A program made the translations under genes and the position numbers. A stretch of DNA of 28,771 nucleotides. Origin: Pyrodictiaceae archaeon. Its GTDB lineage: Archaea > Thermoproteota > Thermoprotei_A > Sulfolobales > Pyrodictiaceae. A model generated the notes under the pieces. It did no database searches and was not told where the DNA came from. It saw only the letters and a list, made by a program, of their open reading frames with translations. Location of the stretch: the NCBI GenBank assembly GCA_027046105.1, contig JALTZQ010000227.1, positions 1 to 28,771 on the forward strand, read 5' to 3'. This document shows, piece by piece, positions 1 to 8,678 of this stretch (its first letter is position 1; every line of letters begins with the position of its first letter).

Positions 1-1566
1 GTACTAAGGACTAGCTTAGGGCCACGTGGCCTAGATAAAATGCTAGTAGACAGCTTTGGTGATGTCACAATAACAAACGACGGTGCAACAATGCTTAAAG
101 AAATGGAAATTCAGCATCCGGCAGCGAAACTCTTAGTGGAAGTCGCCAAAGCCCAAGACGCAGAAGTCGGTGATGGCACCACTAGTGCTGTTGTCTTAGC
201 TGGAACACTATTAGATAAAGCTGAGACATTATTAGACCAAAATATTCATCCTACAACAATAATTGAGGGATATAAAAAGGCACTAGCCTTCGCACTAGAG
301 GAATTACAGAAATTGGGTAAAAAGGTAGACACTAATGATAAGGAGACTCTAAAGAAGATCGCTGCTACATCCCTTTACAGTAAGTATGTTGGTAGCGGTG
401 CTACAATGGACAAACTCACTTCTATGGCTGTTGACGCTGTTCTTCACATTGCCGAACCAAGAGGGGACGGTACATATGAGGTTAGAGTAGACAACATAAA
501 GATCGAGAAGAAAAAGGGTGGTAGCCTACTTGACAGTCAATTAGTTTACGGCATTGTACTTGACAAGGAAGTCGTACATCCAGGTATGCCAAAGAGAGTC
601 GAGAATGCCTATATAGTGCTACTTGATGCACCACTAGAAGTTGAAAAACCCGAGATAACTGCAAAAATCAATATAACAAGCCCAGAACAAATCAAGGCCT
701 TCTTAGACGAAGAAGCCAGAATCTTAAAGGACTATGTCGAGAAGATCTATCAAATCGCAATTGAACGAATGAAGAAAGATGGCGTTGACCCCAGTAAGGC
801 AGGTATAGTTGTAATAACACAGAAGGGCATCGACGAAGTAGCCCAGCATTTCCTAGCTAAGAAGGGTATCATGGCTGTAAGACGTGTAAAGCGAAGTGAC
901 ATGGAGAAACTTGAAAGAGCAACGGGTGGCAGAATAGTCAGTAGCATACGTGACCTAACACCAAACGACATAGGTTTCGCTAAGCTAGTAGAGGAGAGGC
1001 GCGTTGGAAACGATAAAATGGTCTTCATAGAGGGGTGCCCGAATCCTAAAGCCGTGACAATACTACTACGTGGAGCCAATGACATGGTTCTTGATGAGGC
1101 GGAGAGAAGCTTAAACGACGCGCTCCACGTTCTAAGGAATATATTAAGAAGACCTATGATTGTACCTGGCGGCGGTGCTGCAGAAGTTGAATTAGCACTT
1201 AAGCTTAGAAAATACGCCGAAAGTGTAGGTGGTAAGGAGCAACTAGCAATAGAAGCATATGCAGAGGCCCTTGAAGAGATACCATTAATACTAGCTGAAA
1301 GCGCTGGTATGGACGCTCTACAAGTACTAATGGATCTAAGAAAGCTTCACGCAGAAGGGAAGTCTTATGCAGGTATTGATGTAGTCAACGCTAGGATTGA
1401 AGAAGATATGTCAAGAATAAACGTTATAGAACCTATACTAGTTAAGGAACAAGTGCTCAAGAGCGCAACTGAGGCTGCAACAACAATACTAAAAATAGAT
1501 GATGTAATTGCTGCTGCTCCAACAAAGAAGGAAAAAGAAGAAAAGGGCAAGAAGGGTGAAGAGTGA
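1..1566 (+). CDS. Thermosome (group II chaperonin) subunit, 5' end missing
   Basis: ATP-driven folding chaperone that forms double rings in the cytoplasm. The frame is open from base 1 and reads [14 protein letters not shown] before the first in-window ATG at 40. Because [10 protein letters not shown] is a conserved N-terminal thermosome motif, the true start lies upstream and only 521 residues are visible. Also visible are [10 protein letters not shown], the nucleotide-binding GDGTTS, and the C-terminal stretch [13 protein letters not shown]. The protein ends in a charged Lys/Glu tail ([13 protein letters not shown]) rather than the Gly-Gly-Met repeat found in some group II chaperonins. A T-rich stretch follows the stop and the next gene has its own promoter, so this looks like a separate transcription unit. 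Family assignment is secure; alpha versus beta subunit cannot be decided here. Confidence 0.97.
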   Translation, partial: VLRTSLGPRGLDKMLVDSFGDVTITNDGATMLKEMEIQHPAAKLLVEVAKAQDAEVGDGTTSAVVLAGTLLDKAETLLDQNIHPTTIIEGYKKALAFALEELQKLGKKVDTNDKETLKKIAATSLYSKYVGSGATMDKLTSMAVDAVLHIAEPRGDGTYEVRVDNIKIEKKKGGSLLDSQLVYGIVLDKEVVHPGMPKRVENAYIVLLDAPLEVEKPEITAKINITSPEQIKAFLDEEARILKDYVEKIYQIAIERMKKDGVDPSKAGIVVITQKGIDEVAQHFLAKKGIMAVRRVKRSDMEKLERATGGRIVSSIRDLTPNDIGFAKLVEERRVGNDKMVFIEGCPNPKAVTILLRGANDMVLDEAERSLNDALHVLRNILRRPMIVPGGGAAEVELALKLRKYAESVGGKEQLAIEAYAEALEEIPLILAESAGMDALQVLMDLRKLHAEGKSYAGIDVVNARIEEDMSRINVIEPILVKEQVLKSATEAATTILKIDDVIAAAPTKKEKEEKGKKGEE

Positions 1567-1604
1567 ACATAAATCTTCTCATCTCACGTATTGAGTGAAT
1601 TAAA

Positions 1605-1617
1605 TGATATTTTTCTC
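1605..1617 (+). terminator. T-rich stretch, possible terminator of the thermosome gene
   Basis: About 40 bases after the thermosome stop the sequence runs TGATATTTTTCTC. Archaeal termination often needs only an oligo-T tract, and the next gene appears to have its own promoter. There is no hairpin, so this is a weak inference. Confidence 0.3.
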
Positions 1618-1662
1618 AAAGTCACTTGGGATAATCATGTCTTAACCCTCTTCTCTCTTCAA

Positions 1663-1726
1663 GAAAAACTACTTAACCTACTTAGCTGTGATCCTGCTTG
1701 CTCTTCTGGTATGGTTAGGGTAGGTG
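1663..1726 (+). promoter_or_regulatory. Candidate rpoK promoter and ribosome binding site
   Basis: An A-rich stretch (AGAAAAAC, a possible BRE) is followed by a TATA-like ACTTAACCTA at 1671-1680. A start site about 26 bases downstream would leave a leader of roughly 30 bases. AGGTG at 1722-1726 lies four bases before the rpoK ATG and matches the archaeal Shine-Dalgarno core. Confidence 0.4.
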
Positions 1727-1730
1727 CAAC

Positions 1731-2033
1731 ATGACACTATACAATGTATATGGTACCAATGAAGTGATACGAATAGGGCCACGAAAACTGACACGATTTG
1801 AAATAGCAAGAATAATCGGCGCACGCGCACTTCAGATAAGTATGGGTGCACCGCCCTTATTGGATGTCTCTAAGCTACCTCGCCATATAAGAGAAGATCC
1901 CGTTCTTCTCGCTAAGGCTGAGTTCGAGGCCGGGGTTCTCCCAATGACAATAATACGTTACACGCGCAGAGGAGACAGACAGGTCATACCTATACAATGG
2001 CTTCTTGACCGAACAAAGAGAGCATGGCGATAA
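1731..2033 (+). CDS. rpoK: DNA-directed RNA polymerase subunit K (Rpo6)
   Basis: Small assembly subunit of archaeal RNA polymerase, homologous to eukaryotic Rpb6 and bacterial omega. It stabilises the largest-subunit clamp region. The 100-residue product carries the family signature LTRFEIARIIGARALQISMG at about residues 21-40 and the C-terminal IPIQWLLDR region. Crenarchaeal RpoK is usually about 90-100 residues, so this is full length. The ATG at 1731 has GGTG just upstream. The gene lies immediately before topA, whose open frame overlaps its 3' end by 10 bases, although the real topA start is probably later. No other RNA polymerase subunit gene is nearby. Confidence 0.95.
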   Translation: MTLYNVYGTNEVIRIGPRKLTRFEIARIIGARALQISMGAPPLLDVSKLPRHIREDPVLLAKAEFEAGVLPMTIIRYTRRGDRQVIPIQWLLDRTKRAWR

Positions 2034-2098
2034 AAGAGAATGGAGCCTTAAGTACTCTGAGTTGTTTTAATCATATACCACTTGCCGTCTATGCCTCG

Positions 2099-2160
2099 TA
2101 TAGTTTAATAGCTGAAACTAGGTTCCACTATACCTCCTTACTCCAATACCTATCTTGGTG
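2099..2160 (+). promoter_or_regulatory. Candidate topA promoter and Shine-Dalgarno deciding a GTG start
   Basis: The 134 bases between the rpoK stop and the chosen topA start hold a TATA-like TATAGTTTAATAG at 2099-2111. A GGTG at 2157-2160 lies seven bases before an in-frame GTG at 2168. Both favour initiation at 2168 over the far-upstream ATG at 2024. Confidence 0.4.
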
Positions 2161-2167
2161 TAAAATA

Positions 2168-4231
2168 GTGAGAGTAGGGACTTGTATACTACCCGCTAGC
2201 TATACACTAATTATCGCTGAAAAACCAAAAGCTGCGCAAAGAATAGCACAAGCATTAGGAGGCGAACGTGCACGAAGATGTGTAGCATGGAAGGTACCCT
2301 ATTATATTTTTTATAGAGGCAGCAAAGCCTTTGTCGTGGGTTCGACTGTTGGTCATTTATTTGGTTTGACAACAAGTGATCATGGGTTCCCGGTTTTCTC
2401 GTATGAGTGGAAACCTCTATGGACTATTGAAAAGGAATCTACTTATACGAAACCCTATTATCGTCTTCTTGAAACTTTATCTAGTAGAGCCTTGCTTTTC
2501 ATAAACGCTTGTGATTACGATATTGAGGGAAGCGTTATAGGGTACCTCGTAATAAAGCAATTCGGTGATTTAAGACGTGCACGACGTATGCGCTTCTCAA
2601 CATTAGCGCCAAACGATATAAGGAGGGCATTTGAAAGACTAGAACCGCTTGACTGGCCTCTCATTGAGGCTGGACTGGCTAGGCACGAGTTAGATTGGAT
2701 TTGGGGCATAAATGTTAGCCGTGCACTAATGGAGGCTGTGCGGACTGTAACGGGTAGGAGTATTAAGTTAAGTGCCGGTAGGGTTCAATCGCCTACTCTT
2801 ATGGAGGCTTTACGCAGGGATATTAAACGGAAGCTCTTTGTTCCATTGCCCTACTTTAACGTTGAAGCTATAGTAGAAGTTAATGGTCAAGAGTATAAAT
2901 TATCTTTCGGCAATTATGAAGAGAGGCTAAGGGCAATTGAAGTAGCGAATAAGCTTAGGAGTGCGGGCTACATAATAGTTACACGCATTGACCATGCCCG
3001 GCGCGTTCTAAATCCACCACCACCATTCAACTTAGGTGACTTGCAGATGGAGGCAGCAAGAGTATATGGTTATGGTCCTGCTAAGACACAAGAGATAGCC
3101 GAGAAGCTTTATCTTGAGGCGTTAATAAGTTATCCAAGAACAAATAGCCAAAGGATTCCGCCAAGTATTGACGTAAGACAGATACTCGAAGGGCTACAAG
3201 CCCATCATGCCTATTCAGGGCTGGTACGTAAACTGTTGGCAACAATCCCTAATCCAAGACCACGGCAAGGATCTAAGGATGATCCAGCACACCCAGCTAT
3301 ACATCCTACTGGTATTATTCCTCGAGGGAGGCTTTCACGAGACGAAGAAAGGATCTATGACTTAGTTGTGCGCAGATTCTTAGCTTCAATGGCTCCTGCA
3401 GCAATTATCGAAAAAACAAACTTGACTCTCCGTGCTCCTGGAACTACTCTTACTACAAAACTACAGATAATGAGAATCATCAATAAAGGATGGCTTGATT
3501 ACTATCCATATATCAACATCAGCTCTATGCCCGCGGTTCCTTTAAGCCCCGGGGATAAGCTCAAGTTATTAAGAGTTACTATACGTAAGAATTATACAAA
3601 GCCTCCAGAGCCTTATACCAAAGCAACACTTGTTAAATGGATGGAGAGTAAGGGTATCGGTACTGAAGCTACTCGAGCACGAATCGTGGAGATATTATTT
3701 CAACGTAGATACTTGGTTTCAAAAGGGAAGGGGGGTATTGAGGTTACTGATCTTGGTTATACTGTTGCAAGTGTTTTAGAAAGATATTTCCCACAATTAA
3801 CCAGTGTTGATCTTACAAAGTATTTTGAAAGAAAACTAGAAAACATAAGACGTGGTGCTGAAAGCAGAGTAACCGTAATAGCAGAAGCCAAGAGAGTTCT
3901 TTCAAAGCTTATGAAAGAATATAAGACACTACACATGCGTAAAGCAGGTTTAGATATCGCTCGTAGCCTTGGCATAATATCTGTTAGAAGACCGTGCCTT
4001 ATCTGTGGACGTGAATCAGTCGAAAATAATGCATTCTGCCAGTTCCACTTAAAGGCATTCAAGAAACTTAAATCGGCATACAATGAGTGGGGGCGTCGAT
4101 TAGGTAAGATAGGATTCTACGAATACCTTGGATATATTAGCAAAATATCTAGCTCTGGTGCATGGATCAGAGACGTTGCTTTGTTTTTACTGAAACATAA
4201 GGATTATGTAGCCTATGTAGGGGATTCTTAA
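2168..4231 (+). CDS. topA: DNA topoisomerase I (type IA, archaeal)
   Basis: Relaxes negatively supercoiled DNA by single-strand passage through a covalent 5'-phosphotyrosine. The Toprim domain opens with LIIAEKP (Glu18) and contains the acidic CDYDIEG (Asp116, Asp118, Glu120). The active-site tyrosine is Tyr322 in SYPRTNSQRI. There is no helicase domain, so it is not reverse gyrase. The C-terminus has a CxxC...CxxH zinc-finger-like motif (CLICG and FCQFH), then a basic helical segment. I chose GTG 2168 because homology begins only a few residues later and GGTG sits seven bases upstream; this gives 687 residues. The frame stays open back to an ATG at 2024, but those 48 extra residues look like non-coding leader. 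The 3' end overlaps the convergent signal peptidase gene by 45 bases. Confidence 0.93.
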   Translation: MRVGTCILPASYTLIIAEKPKAAQRIAQALGGERARRCVAWKVPYYIFYRGSKAFVVGSTVGHLFGLTTSDHGFPVFSYEWKPLWTIEKESTYTKPYYRLLETLSSRALLFINACDYDIEGSVIGYLVIKQFGDLRRARRMRFSTLAPNDIRRAFERLEPLDWPLIEAGLARHELDWIWGINVSRALMEAVRTVTGRSIKLSAGRVQSPTLMEALRRDIKRKLFVPLPYFNVEAIVEVNGQEYKLSFGNYEERLRAIEVANKLRSAGYIIVTRIDHARRVLNPPPPFNLGDLQMEAARVYGYGPAKTQEIAEKLYLEALISYPRTNSQRIPPSIDVRQILEGLQAHHAYSGLVRKLLATIPNPRPRQGSKDDPAHPAIHPTGIIPRGRLSRDEERIYDLVVRRFLASMAPAAIIEKTNLTLRAPGTTLTTKLQIMRIINKGWLDYYPYINISSMPAVPLSPGDKLKLLRVTIRKNYTKPPEPYTKATLVKWMESKGIGTEATRARIVEILFQRRYLVSKGKGGIEVTDLGYTVASVLERYFPQLTSVDLTKYFERKLENIRRGAESRVTVIAEAKRVLSKLMKEYKTLHMRKAGLDIARSLGIISVRRPCLICGRESVENNAFCQFHLKAFKKLKSAYNEWGRRLGKIGFYEYLGYISKISSSGAWIRDVALFLLKHKDYVAYVGDS

Positions 4232-4663
4232 AGGAAGTCTGTGTCCCCATAAGTCTATGCTTACCACTTTCCCTTCTACATTATCATATGAGATTCCGTA
4301 TCTTTCCTGTAGTGTTGCTGTTATATTATCGGGGAAAGCATTAAAATCACCTTTAGTGACATAGTAGTATTTGCCGAATACAATGTTTATATCAACTACT
4401 CTATGAATCACGTAATGGCCGCTTAGTAGCGCTCTATATACTATTATGTCACCTATATGTATATTGTCCCCTGCCACGCGATGTATTAAAACTAGATCAC
4501 CACTCCATAAAGTTGGTATCATACTCTTACCTTCGACAACTACCAGTGGTTGTTGCACACCCGCCATGCTAGTTATGATGTATTTTAGGCTCAAAGCTAA
4601 TATCATAGCAGCTATCAGTGACGCTATGGTCTTAACTTCTTCTCTCAAAATACTACTCCTCAT
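4187..4663 (-). CDS. Type I signal peptidase (archaeal/ER type)
   Basis: Membrane protease that removes signal peptides from secreted proteins. One membrane segment lies at about residues 12-32 and the catalytic domain faces outward. Conserved boxes are visible: the catalytic serine in EGKSMIPT (Ser47), SGDLVLIHRV, the histidine that replaces the bacterial lysine (YVIHRVV, His87), and VTKGDFNAFPD with Asp106 and Asp112. This Ser-His-Asp arrangement is typical of archaeal and Sec11-like enzymes. At 158 residues it is of normal archaeal size. The start overlaps the end of the zinc-ribbon gene by 11 bases, so the two are probably translated from one mRNA. Its 3' end overlaps topA tail-to-tail. 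Confidence 0.93.
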   Translation of the reverse strand: MRSSILREEVKTIASLIAAMILALSLKYIITSMAGVQQPLVVVEGKSMIPTLWSGDLVLIHRVAGDNIHIGDIIVYRALLSGHYVIHRVVDINIVFGKYYYVTKGDFNAFPDNITATLQERYGISYDNVEGKVVSIDLWGHRLPLRIPYIGYIILMFQ

Positions 4664-4958
4664 CTATATCTATCTCTATTACCTCTCCTTCCCGTTTTCC
4701 GCTGGATTCTTGATGTGATAACCTTGATTTACTACTACCTGTTTCAACCTCAACCTCGTCACCGCCAACCTTCAGCTTCGATATCGTTGCTCTCCATTTG
4801 TGACCACAATTAGAGCATTCAAAGGACCCCATGACTGTTATTGTTATACGTCCTTTAGCATCGGGAAAGGGTGACACCAACTGCCATGTCTTCTTGGGTT
4901 CTACATGGGTTCCACAAACGGGGCAAATATGGGGATCACGTCGTCTACGCTTAGGCAT
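4653..4958 (-). CDS. C4 zinc-ribbon protein, apparently crenarchaeal, function unknown
   Basis: 101-residue basic-to-acidic protein. It starts with a Lys/Arg-rich tip (MPKRRRRDPH), then a four-cysteine zinc ribbon formed by CPVCG (Cys12, Cys15) and CSNCG (Cys48, Cys51), and ends in an acidic tail (EVIEIDIDEE). A basic start, one zinc ribbon and an acidic tail recall small transcription factors such as Elf1 or TFS, but the TFS catalytic DE pair is absent and I would not assign a function. The ATG at 4958 has GAGGAG directly upstream and a good TATA box further up. It is the first gene of a unit with signal peptidase. The family looks conserved in Crenarchaeota from memory of similar sequences, which is not verified here. 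Confidence 0.85.
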   Translation of the reverse strand: MPKRRRRDPHICPVCGTHVEPKKTWQLVSPFPDAKGRITITVMGSFECSNCGHKWRATISKLKVGGDEVEVETGSSKSRLSHQESSGKREGEVIEIDIDEE

Positions 4959-4978
4959 ATCTCCTCTACCGGTTGTAA

Positions 4979-5010
4979 GGTTGTTAAGCTGACTACTTGA
5001 AATTTATAGT
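4979..5010 (-). promoter_or_regulatory. Promoter of the zinc-ribbon/signal peptidase operon
   Basis: Read on the minus strand, CTATAAATT at 5009-5001 is a close match to the archaeal TATA box. It would place the start site near 4979, leaving about 20 bases of leader that contain the GAGGAG ribosome binding site. This is the clearest promoter-like match in the window. Confidence 0.55.
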
Positions 5011-5026
5011 GTTCTAGCCCTATTTC

Positions 5027-5854
5027 TCACACCTCATAGCCTTTCACAATTATTCTTGGATCATAGCTACCTAATTCTGAAGCCAATATCTTAGCTATCA
5101 TGTTTACATTGTAATGCCGCGTCTCAGTTCCCGGGATAGGTATCGAAACCGTGAATGTCGCCCTACTAGACTCTAAACTTGTTATCGCTACATCGATATC
5201 ATGAGGTCTATGTACTAGTTTCTTTGCAACTAGCATTTCTCTTAACTTATTCTCTATTTCGCCAAGTACCATCATTGCATTTTCCATACCTCGTGGTAAG
5301 TTGAGAGTTATTTGTAGCAATATTCTAGTCTGGTTTGCACTGAGATGACGTATTGGACTACTTAGTAGTAGACTATTTGGTATTATTATTGTTGATCCCT
5401 CATTCGTCCTTACTATTACTGCTAATGTTGTTAATCGTGTCACCTTACCTTTCACTCCCAAGCTTGGAACATCAATAATGTCTCCTGATCGAACATTATA
5501 CTGACTCACAATTAGGTAGTATGCTGTAATATCTGCTAATACTCTCCAGTTCGAGAAAAGAAGAGCTGCTATGAGGATTATTACAATGTATATTAGTTCA
5601 CGTATTTGTGTTATGACATAGAGTATTGATATAAGTGTTATTGCAGAGACTATTGCTTCGATGGGCGTATACATTTGTTCAGAAAGTTTTGCCGAAAGAA
5701 TATTCCTTTGTGCAAGCCTGCTAAAATAATACTTTATGAAACGTAAACCCACCAGGGCTGCAACGATTATTGCCACTACGATTATTAGCTGGTGAATAAT
5801 TGGAAAGTGAATGCTAAAGAGATCTTGAAGACTGGATGGCACACCATTACTCAT
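5027..5854 (-). CDS. MscS-family small-conductance mechanosensitive channel
   Basis: Membrane channel of the MscS fold, expected to release solutes when membrane tension rises. Three hydrophobic segments occur in the first 120 or so residues. The conserved beta domain follows: SGDIIDVPSLGVKGKV, then TNEGSTIIIPNSLLLSSPI. The pore helix region (SNWRVLADITAYYLI) lacks the Gly/Ala repeat of E. coli MscS, so conductance and gating may differ. I chose ATG 5854 because GGTG lies eight bases before it, giving 275 residues. A longer frame begins with ATG 5917 directly against the trkA stop but has no visible ribosome binding site. It follows the TrkA-type gene on the same strand and is probably co-transcribed with it. 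Confidence 0.88.
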   Translation of the reverse strand: MSNGVPSSLQDLFSIHFPIIHQLIIVVAIIVAALVGLRFIKYYFSRLAQRNILSAKLSEQMYTPIEAIVSAITLISILYVITQIRELIYIVIILIAALLFSNWRVLADITAYYLIVSQYNVRSGDIIDVPSLGVKGKVTRLTTLAVIVRTNEGSTIIIPNSLLLSSPIRHLSANQTRILLQITLNLPRGMENAMMVLGEIENKLREMLVAKKLVHRPHDIDVAITSLESSRATFTVSIPIPGTETRHYNVNMIAKILASELGSYDPRIIVKGYEV

Positions 5855-5917
5855 CTCTTGTACACCCTCTCTTCCACAAAGTAAGCTCAACAATGCATTC
5901 CTAATATTGCTCATCAT

Positions 5918-6577
5918 TTATCGAAATGCTTCTATGAATTCTTCTAGCCAGTCACGTCTTACAAGTGCTATTACCTGGTACCCAGGTTCCAGTCGTGTCA
6001 CTTCGCCTGGATCCTTTATCGTATTGCCATCGAATATTGCTAGTATGCGTGCTTTATCTCTTGGTATATTCACTTCATCTAGTGGTTTGCCTGCTGCTTC
6101 ATCACCTTCGCTTATCGTTATCGACACTAATTGGTAATTACCCGTAAATATTGGCAATAAGTTTACAGTAACATATTTCCCTTCTATTACTGATTCTATA
6201 ATTTTAGCTGTGACCAAGGGTTCCACGATAACATGTTCTATTCCAAGCTTCTGTATTAGGAAAGCTACGCGTTGATCACGTACCTTTATTATTATTCTTG
6301 GCACATTGTATTCGCGTGCCAGGGTCGCTATAAATAAATTTACCTCGTCCCTATTAGTAACCGCTACAACGACATCTATTGTGGTTAGATCCACATGTTC
6401 TTCGTAAACTGCTGGATCAGTCGCATCTTTTGCAATTGCTTGCACATCTGCTACTGCAACTAATGATTCTATCTTTGAAGAGTCCTTATCAACTACTATC
6501 ACGTCGTAGCCTTTCTCGGCAAGCGTCTTAGCAAGAATTGAACCTACCTTGCCCGCACCAATAACTAGCACACGCAT
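5918..6577 (-). CDS. TrkA-type potassium transport regulatory subunit (RCK N and C domains)
   Basis: Cytoplasmic NAD(H)-binding regulator of K+ channels or Trk/Ktr transporters. The N-terminal Rossmann fold has GAGKVGS (Gly7-x-Gly9-x-x-Gly12) and the acidic VVVDKDSSKIE that binds the ribose. A TrkA-C domain occupies about residues 135-219 (ITISEGDEAAGKPLDEVNIP). At 219 residues it matches single-repeat TrkA proteins. It has no membrane segments. No Trk/Ktr membrane subunit lies next to it; instead an MscS channel gene follows immediately. GGAT lies seven bases before the ATG. The family call is strong, but the partner channel is not identified. Confidence 0.92.
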   Translation of the reverse strand: MRVLVIGAGKVGSILAKTLAEKGYDVIVVDKDSSKIESLVAVADVQAIAKDATDPAVYEEHVDLTTIDVVVAVTNRDEVNLFIATLAREYNVPRIIIKVRDQRVAFLIQKLGIEHVIVEPLVTAKIIESVIEGKYVTVNLLPIFTGNYQLVSITISEGDEAAGKPLDEVNIPRDKARILAIFDGNTIKDPGEVTRLEPGYQVIALVRRDWLEEFIEAFR

Positions 6578-6666
6578 ACTCGTATCCAGGATCTCGTATA
6601 CTTTGGCAGTTAAGGATTAGTATTTTTACAAGTCTTAAGCTAGTCATTAGTCTACTTGGGGGCATC
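6578..6666. promoter_or_regulatory. Divergent promoter region between trkA-type gene and enolase
   Basis: These 89 bases separate two divergent genes. On the plus strand GTATTTTTAC (6629-6638) or CTTAAGC (6643-6649) could serve as a TATA box for enolase, with GGGGG (6658-6662) as ribosome binding site. On the minus strand AAGTATACG about 23 bases before the trkA ATG could drive a nearly leaderless transcript. The individual assignments are tentative. Confidence 0.35.
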
Positions 6667-8001
6667 ATGGAGTCCTTACCCGATAGATTCATAATACGTA
6701 GTGTACAGGGTAGGTGGATCGTTGATTCACGGGGCATTCCCACAATCGAAGTCGAAGTTAAGACTGGTGGTGGTCGAGGACGCGCAGCTGCTCCAGCTGG
6801 TGCTTCACGGGGAAGTTATGAAGCAGTTGAGTTAAGAGATGGCAACAACCGATTTGGCGGTAAGGGTGTCAGTAAGGCTGTTTCTGTAGTAAATAACATT
6901 ATAGCACCACGCCTAAAAGGTCTTGATTCTCGTAGACAACGTTTAATTGATATAGTTTTGTGCAAGCTTGATGGTACACCAAATAAATCTAGGCTTGGCG
7001 GTAATACTATAGTAGCTACATCACTTGCTGTGGCTAAAGCCGCTGCTAATACGATAGGAGTCGAGCTTTTTGAGTACCTCGGTGGACCTGGAGCATACGT
7101 TATACCGGTACCTTTTCTTAACATAATCAATGGTGGTGTACATGCAGGCAATGAATTAAGCTTCCAAGAGTTCATGATTGTCCCTGTGGGTTTCGATACT
7201 TTTAGTGATGCGCTTGCAGCGTCGCTTGAGGTTTATATGAAGCTTAAGTCTATTCTTAAAACTAGATATGGTGCTTCTGCTGTAAATGTTGGTGATGAAG
7301 GTGGTTTTGCTCCACCTCTTCGAGAAAATCGTGAGGCTTTGACGTTGCTTGTTGACGCCATTAGAGAGGCCGGTTATACCGAGGACTCTATAGTACTGGC
7401 TATTGATGCCGCGGCATCACAATTTTATCGTGATGGGAAGTATCTCGTAGATGGGAAGGAGCTTGATACCGATGCGTTTCTTGAATACTATCTCGACCTC
7501 GTTAACGAGTTTCCTATAAAAAGTATTGAAGACCCTTTCCATGAAGACGAATACAGTCTTTTTGCCAAGCTTACTCAAAAGCTTCGTCAAAGAAATATTC
7601 TTGTCGTTGGTGACGACCTTTATGTGACAAATTTGAGTAGACTGCTTAAAGGTATTGAAATGAGGGCTTCTACAGCTATATTAGTTAAAGTTAACCAGGT
7701 CGGTACTTTGAGTGAGACAATAGATGTTGTACATGCAGCTTTTAATGCTGGCATGCGAGCTATTATTAGTCATCGCAGTGGAGAGACTGAAGATACTAGT
7801 ATAGCTCATCTAGCAGTTGGCCTACGAACAGGCATCATAAAGGCTGGGGCACCAGCACGTGGTGAACGCACAGCAAAATATAATGAACTACTACGAATAG
7901 AGGAAGCGCTTAGCGGCGAAGCTGTATACCCAGGTTGGAACGTGTTTAGAATAGGTTATCCAATAACTGGACAGAGGTTATTACAGGGAGGAACCTATTG
8001 A
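6667..8001 (+). CDS. eno: Enolase (phosphopyruvate hydratase)
   Basis: Interconverts 2-phosphoglycerate and phosphoenolpyruvate in glycolysis and gluconeogenesis. It has the enolase N-terminal motif VDSRGIPTIEVEV and NVGDEGGFAPPL. The Mg2+ ligands appear in the barrel as IDAA, IEDPFHEDE and VGDDLYVTN. The catalytic lysine is in LVKVNQVGTL, and the family signature continues in SHRSGETEDTSIAHLAVG and KAGAPARGERTAKYNELLRIEE. At 444 residues it is of the expected size. The motif normally written KPNQIGT is KVNQVGT here, which is a mild variation. The TGA stop overlaps the TTG start of endonuclease III, so the two genes are likely translationally coupled. Confidence 0.97.
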   Translation: MESLPDRFIIRSVQGRWIVDSRGIPTIEVEVKTGGGRGRAAAPAGASRGSYEAVELRDGNNRFGGKGVSKAVSVVNNIIAPRLKGLDSRRQRLIDIVLCKLDGTPNKSRLGGNTIVATSLAVAKAAANTIGVELFEYLGGPGAYVIPVPFLNIINGGVHAGNELSFQEFMIVPVGFDTFSDALAASLEVYMKLKSILKTRYGASAVNVGDEGGFAPPLRENREALTLLVDAIREAGYTEDSIVLAIDAAASQFYRDGKYLVDGKELDTDAFLEYYLDLVNEFPIKSIEDPFHEDEYSLFAKLTQKLRQRNILVVGDDLYVTNLSRLLKGIEMRASTAILVKVNQVGTLSETIDVVHAAFNAGMRAIISHRSGETEDTSIAHLAVGLRTGIIKAGAPARGERTAKYNELLRIEEALSGEAVYPGWNVFRIGYPITGQRLLQGGTY

Positions 8002-8678
8002 GTGAATGCAGTGGCTTATTGCTCCTTAAGCTTATTAAGGACATAAAGTATAGTGAAAAGGATTTCGTTGGCTTCCTAGCATCAAGGAAATACAGTTCGT
8101 TATTTGAAATTCTTGTTGCCGTCATGCTAACACAAAATACCAGTGATGTAAACGCTTTTAGAGCATTACAGCGCCTGGAAAAACTCGTAGGACGCTTGAC
8201 GCCAGAAAGCATACTAAACGCTCCTCTCGAAGAACTTTCCAAAGCCATTCGCCCTGCAGGAATGCATAGACAACGTGCAATTAGATTACATGAAGTCGCT
8301 AAACTAGTTTGCAAAGAATACAAGTGTAGTCTTGACCACTTATGCAACCTTAATGTTAATGAAGCAAGATCGATTCTCATGGCTCTGCCAGGTGTTGGAG
8401 CAAAAACTGCTGACGTTGTATTACTTATGTATTGTGGTATGCCTGTATTTCCAGTAGATACACACATATTTCGGATATCCTTAAGGCTAGGGATTGTTGA
8501 TAAAAAAGATTACGATATAGTAAGTGGTTGGTTTCGCTCACGTATTCCTAGAGACAAATTACTCGATGTCCACCTCAAACTAATCATGATTGGGCGCTTG
8601 TTTTGTAAGCCACGTAATCCATTGTGTAGTAGTTGCCCATTACGGGTGTGTTGTAAACATGCACTTTCCTCGCTATAG
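7998..8678 (+). CDS. nth: Endonuclease III (DNA glycosylase/AP lyase, HhH-GPD with [4Fe-4S])
   Basis: Base excision repair enzyme that removes oxidised pyrimidines and nicks at abasic sites. The helix-hairpin-helix LPGVGAKTADVVL holds the catalytic lysine (Lys136), and Asp154 lies in VDTHIFRI. The iron-sulfur loop is complete: Cys203, Cys210, Cys213 and Cys219 in the Cx6Cx2Cx5C spacing. Length is 226 residues, within the family range. The start is TTG at 7998, supported by GGGAGG at 7986-7991 and by overlap with the enolase stop. The following THUMP gene overlaps or abuts its end. It could be called a thymine glycol or uracil glycosylase relative, but the residues fit Nth best. Confidence 0.94.
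   Translation: MSECSGLLLLKLIKDIKYSEKDFVGFLASRKYSSLFEILVAVMLTQNTSDVNAFRALQRLEKLVGRLTPESILNAPLEELSKAIRPAGMHRQRAIRLHEVAKLVCKEYKCSLDHLCNLNVNEARSILMALPGVGAKTADVVLLMYCGMPVFPVDTHIFRISLRLGIVDKKDYDIVSGWFRSRIPRDKLLDVHLKLIMIGRLFCKPRNPLCSSCPLRVCCKHALSSL

Noticed and set aside
1005..1020. TTGGAAACGATA resembles part of an origin recognition box
   Set aside because: It is a single copy inside the thermosome coding sequence, where the codons explain it.
2024..2167. 48-residue N-terminal extension of topoisomerase I from ATG 2024
   Set aside because: The extension has no topoisomerase features, while a GTG with GGTG seven bases upstream occurs just before homology begins; a TATA-like element lies inside the stretch.
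2168..4231. Reverse gyrase
   Set aside because: Only the type IA topoisomerase part is present; there is no helicase-like domain in or before the gene.
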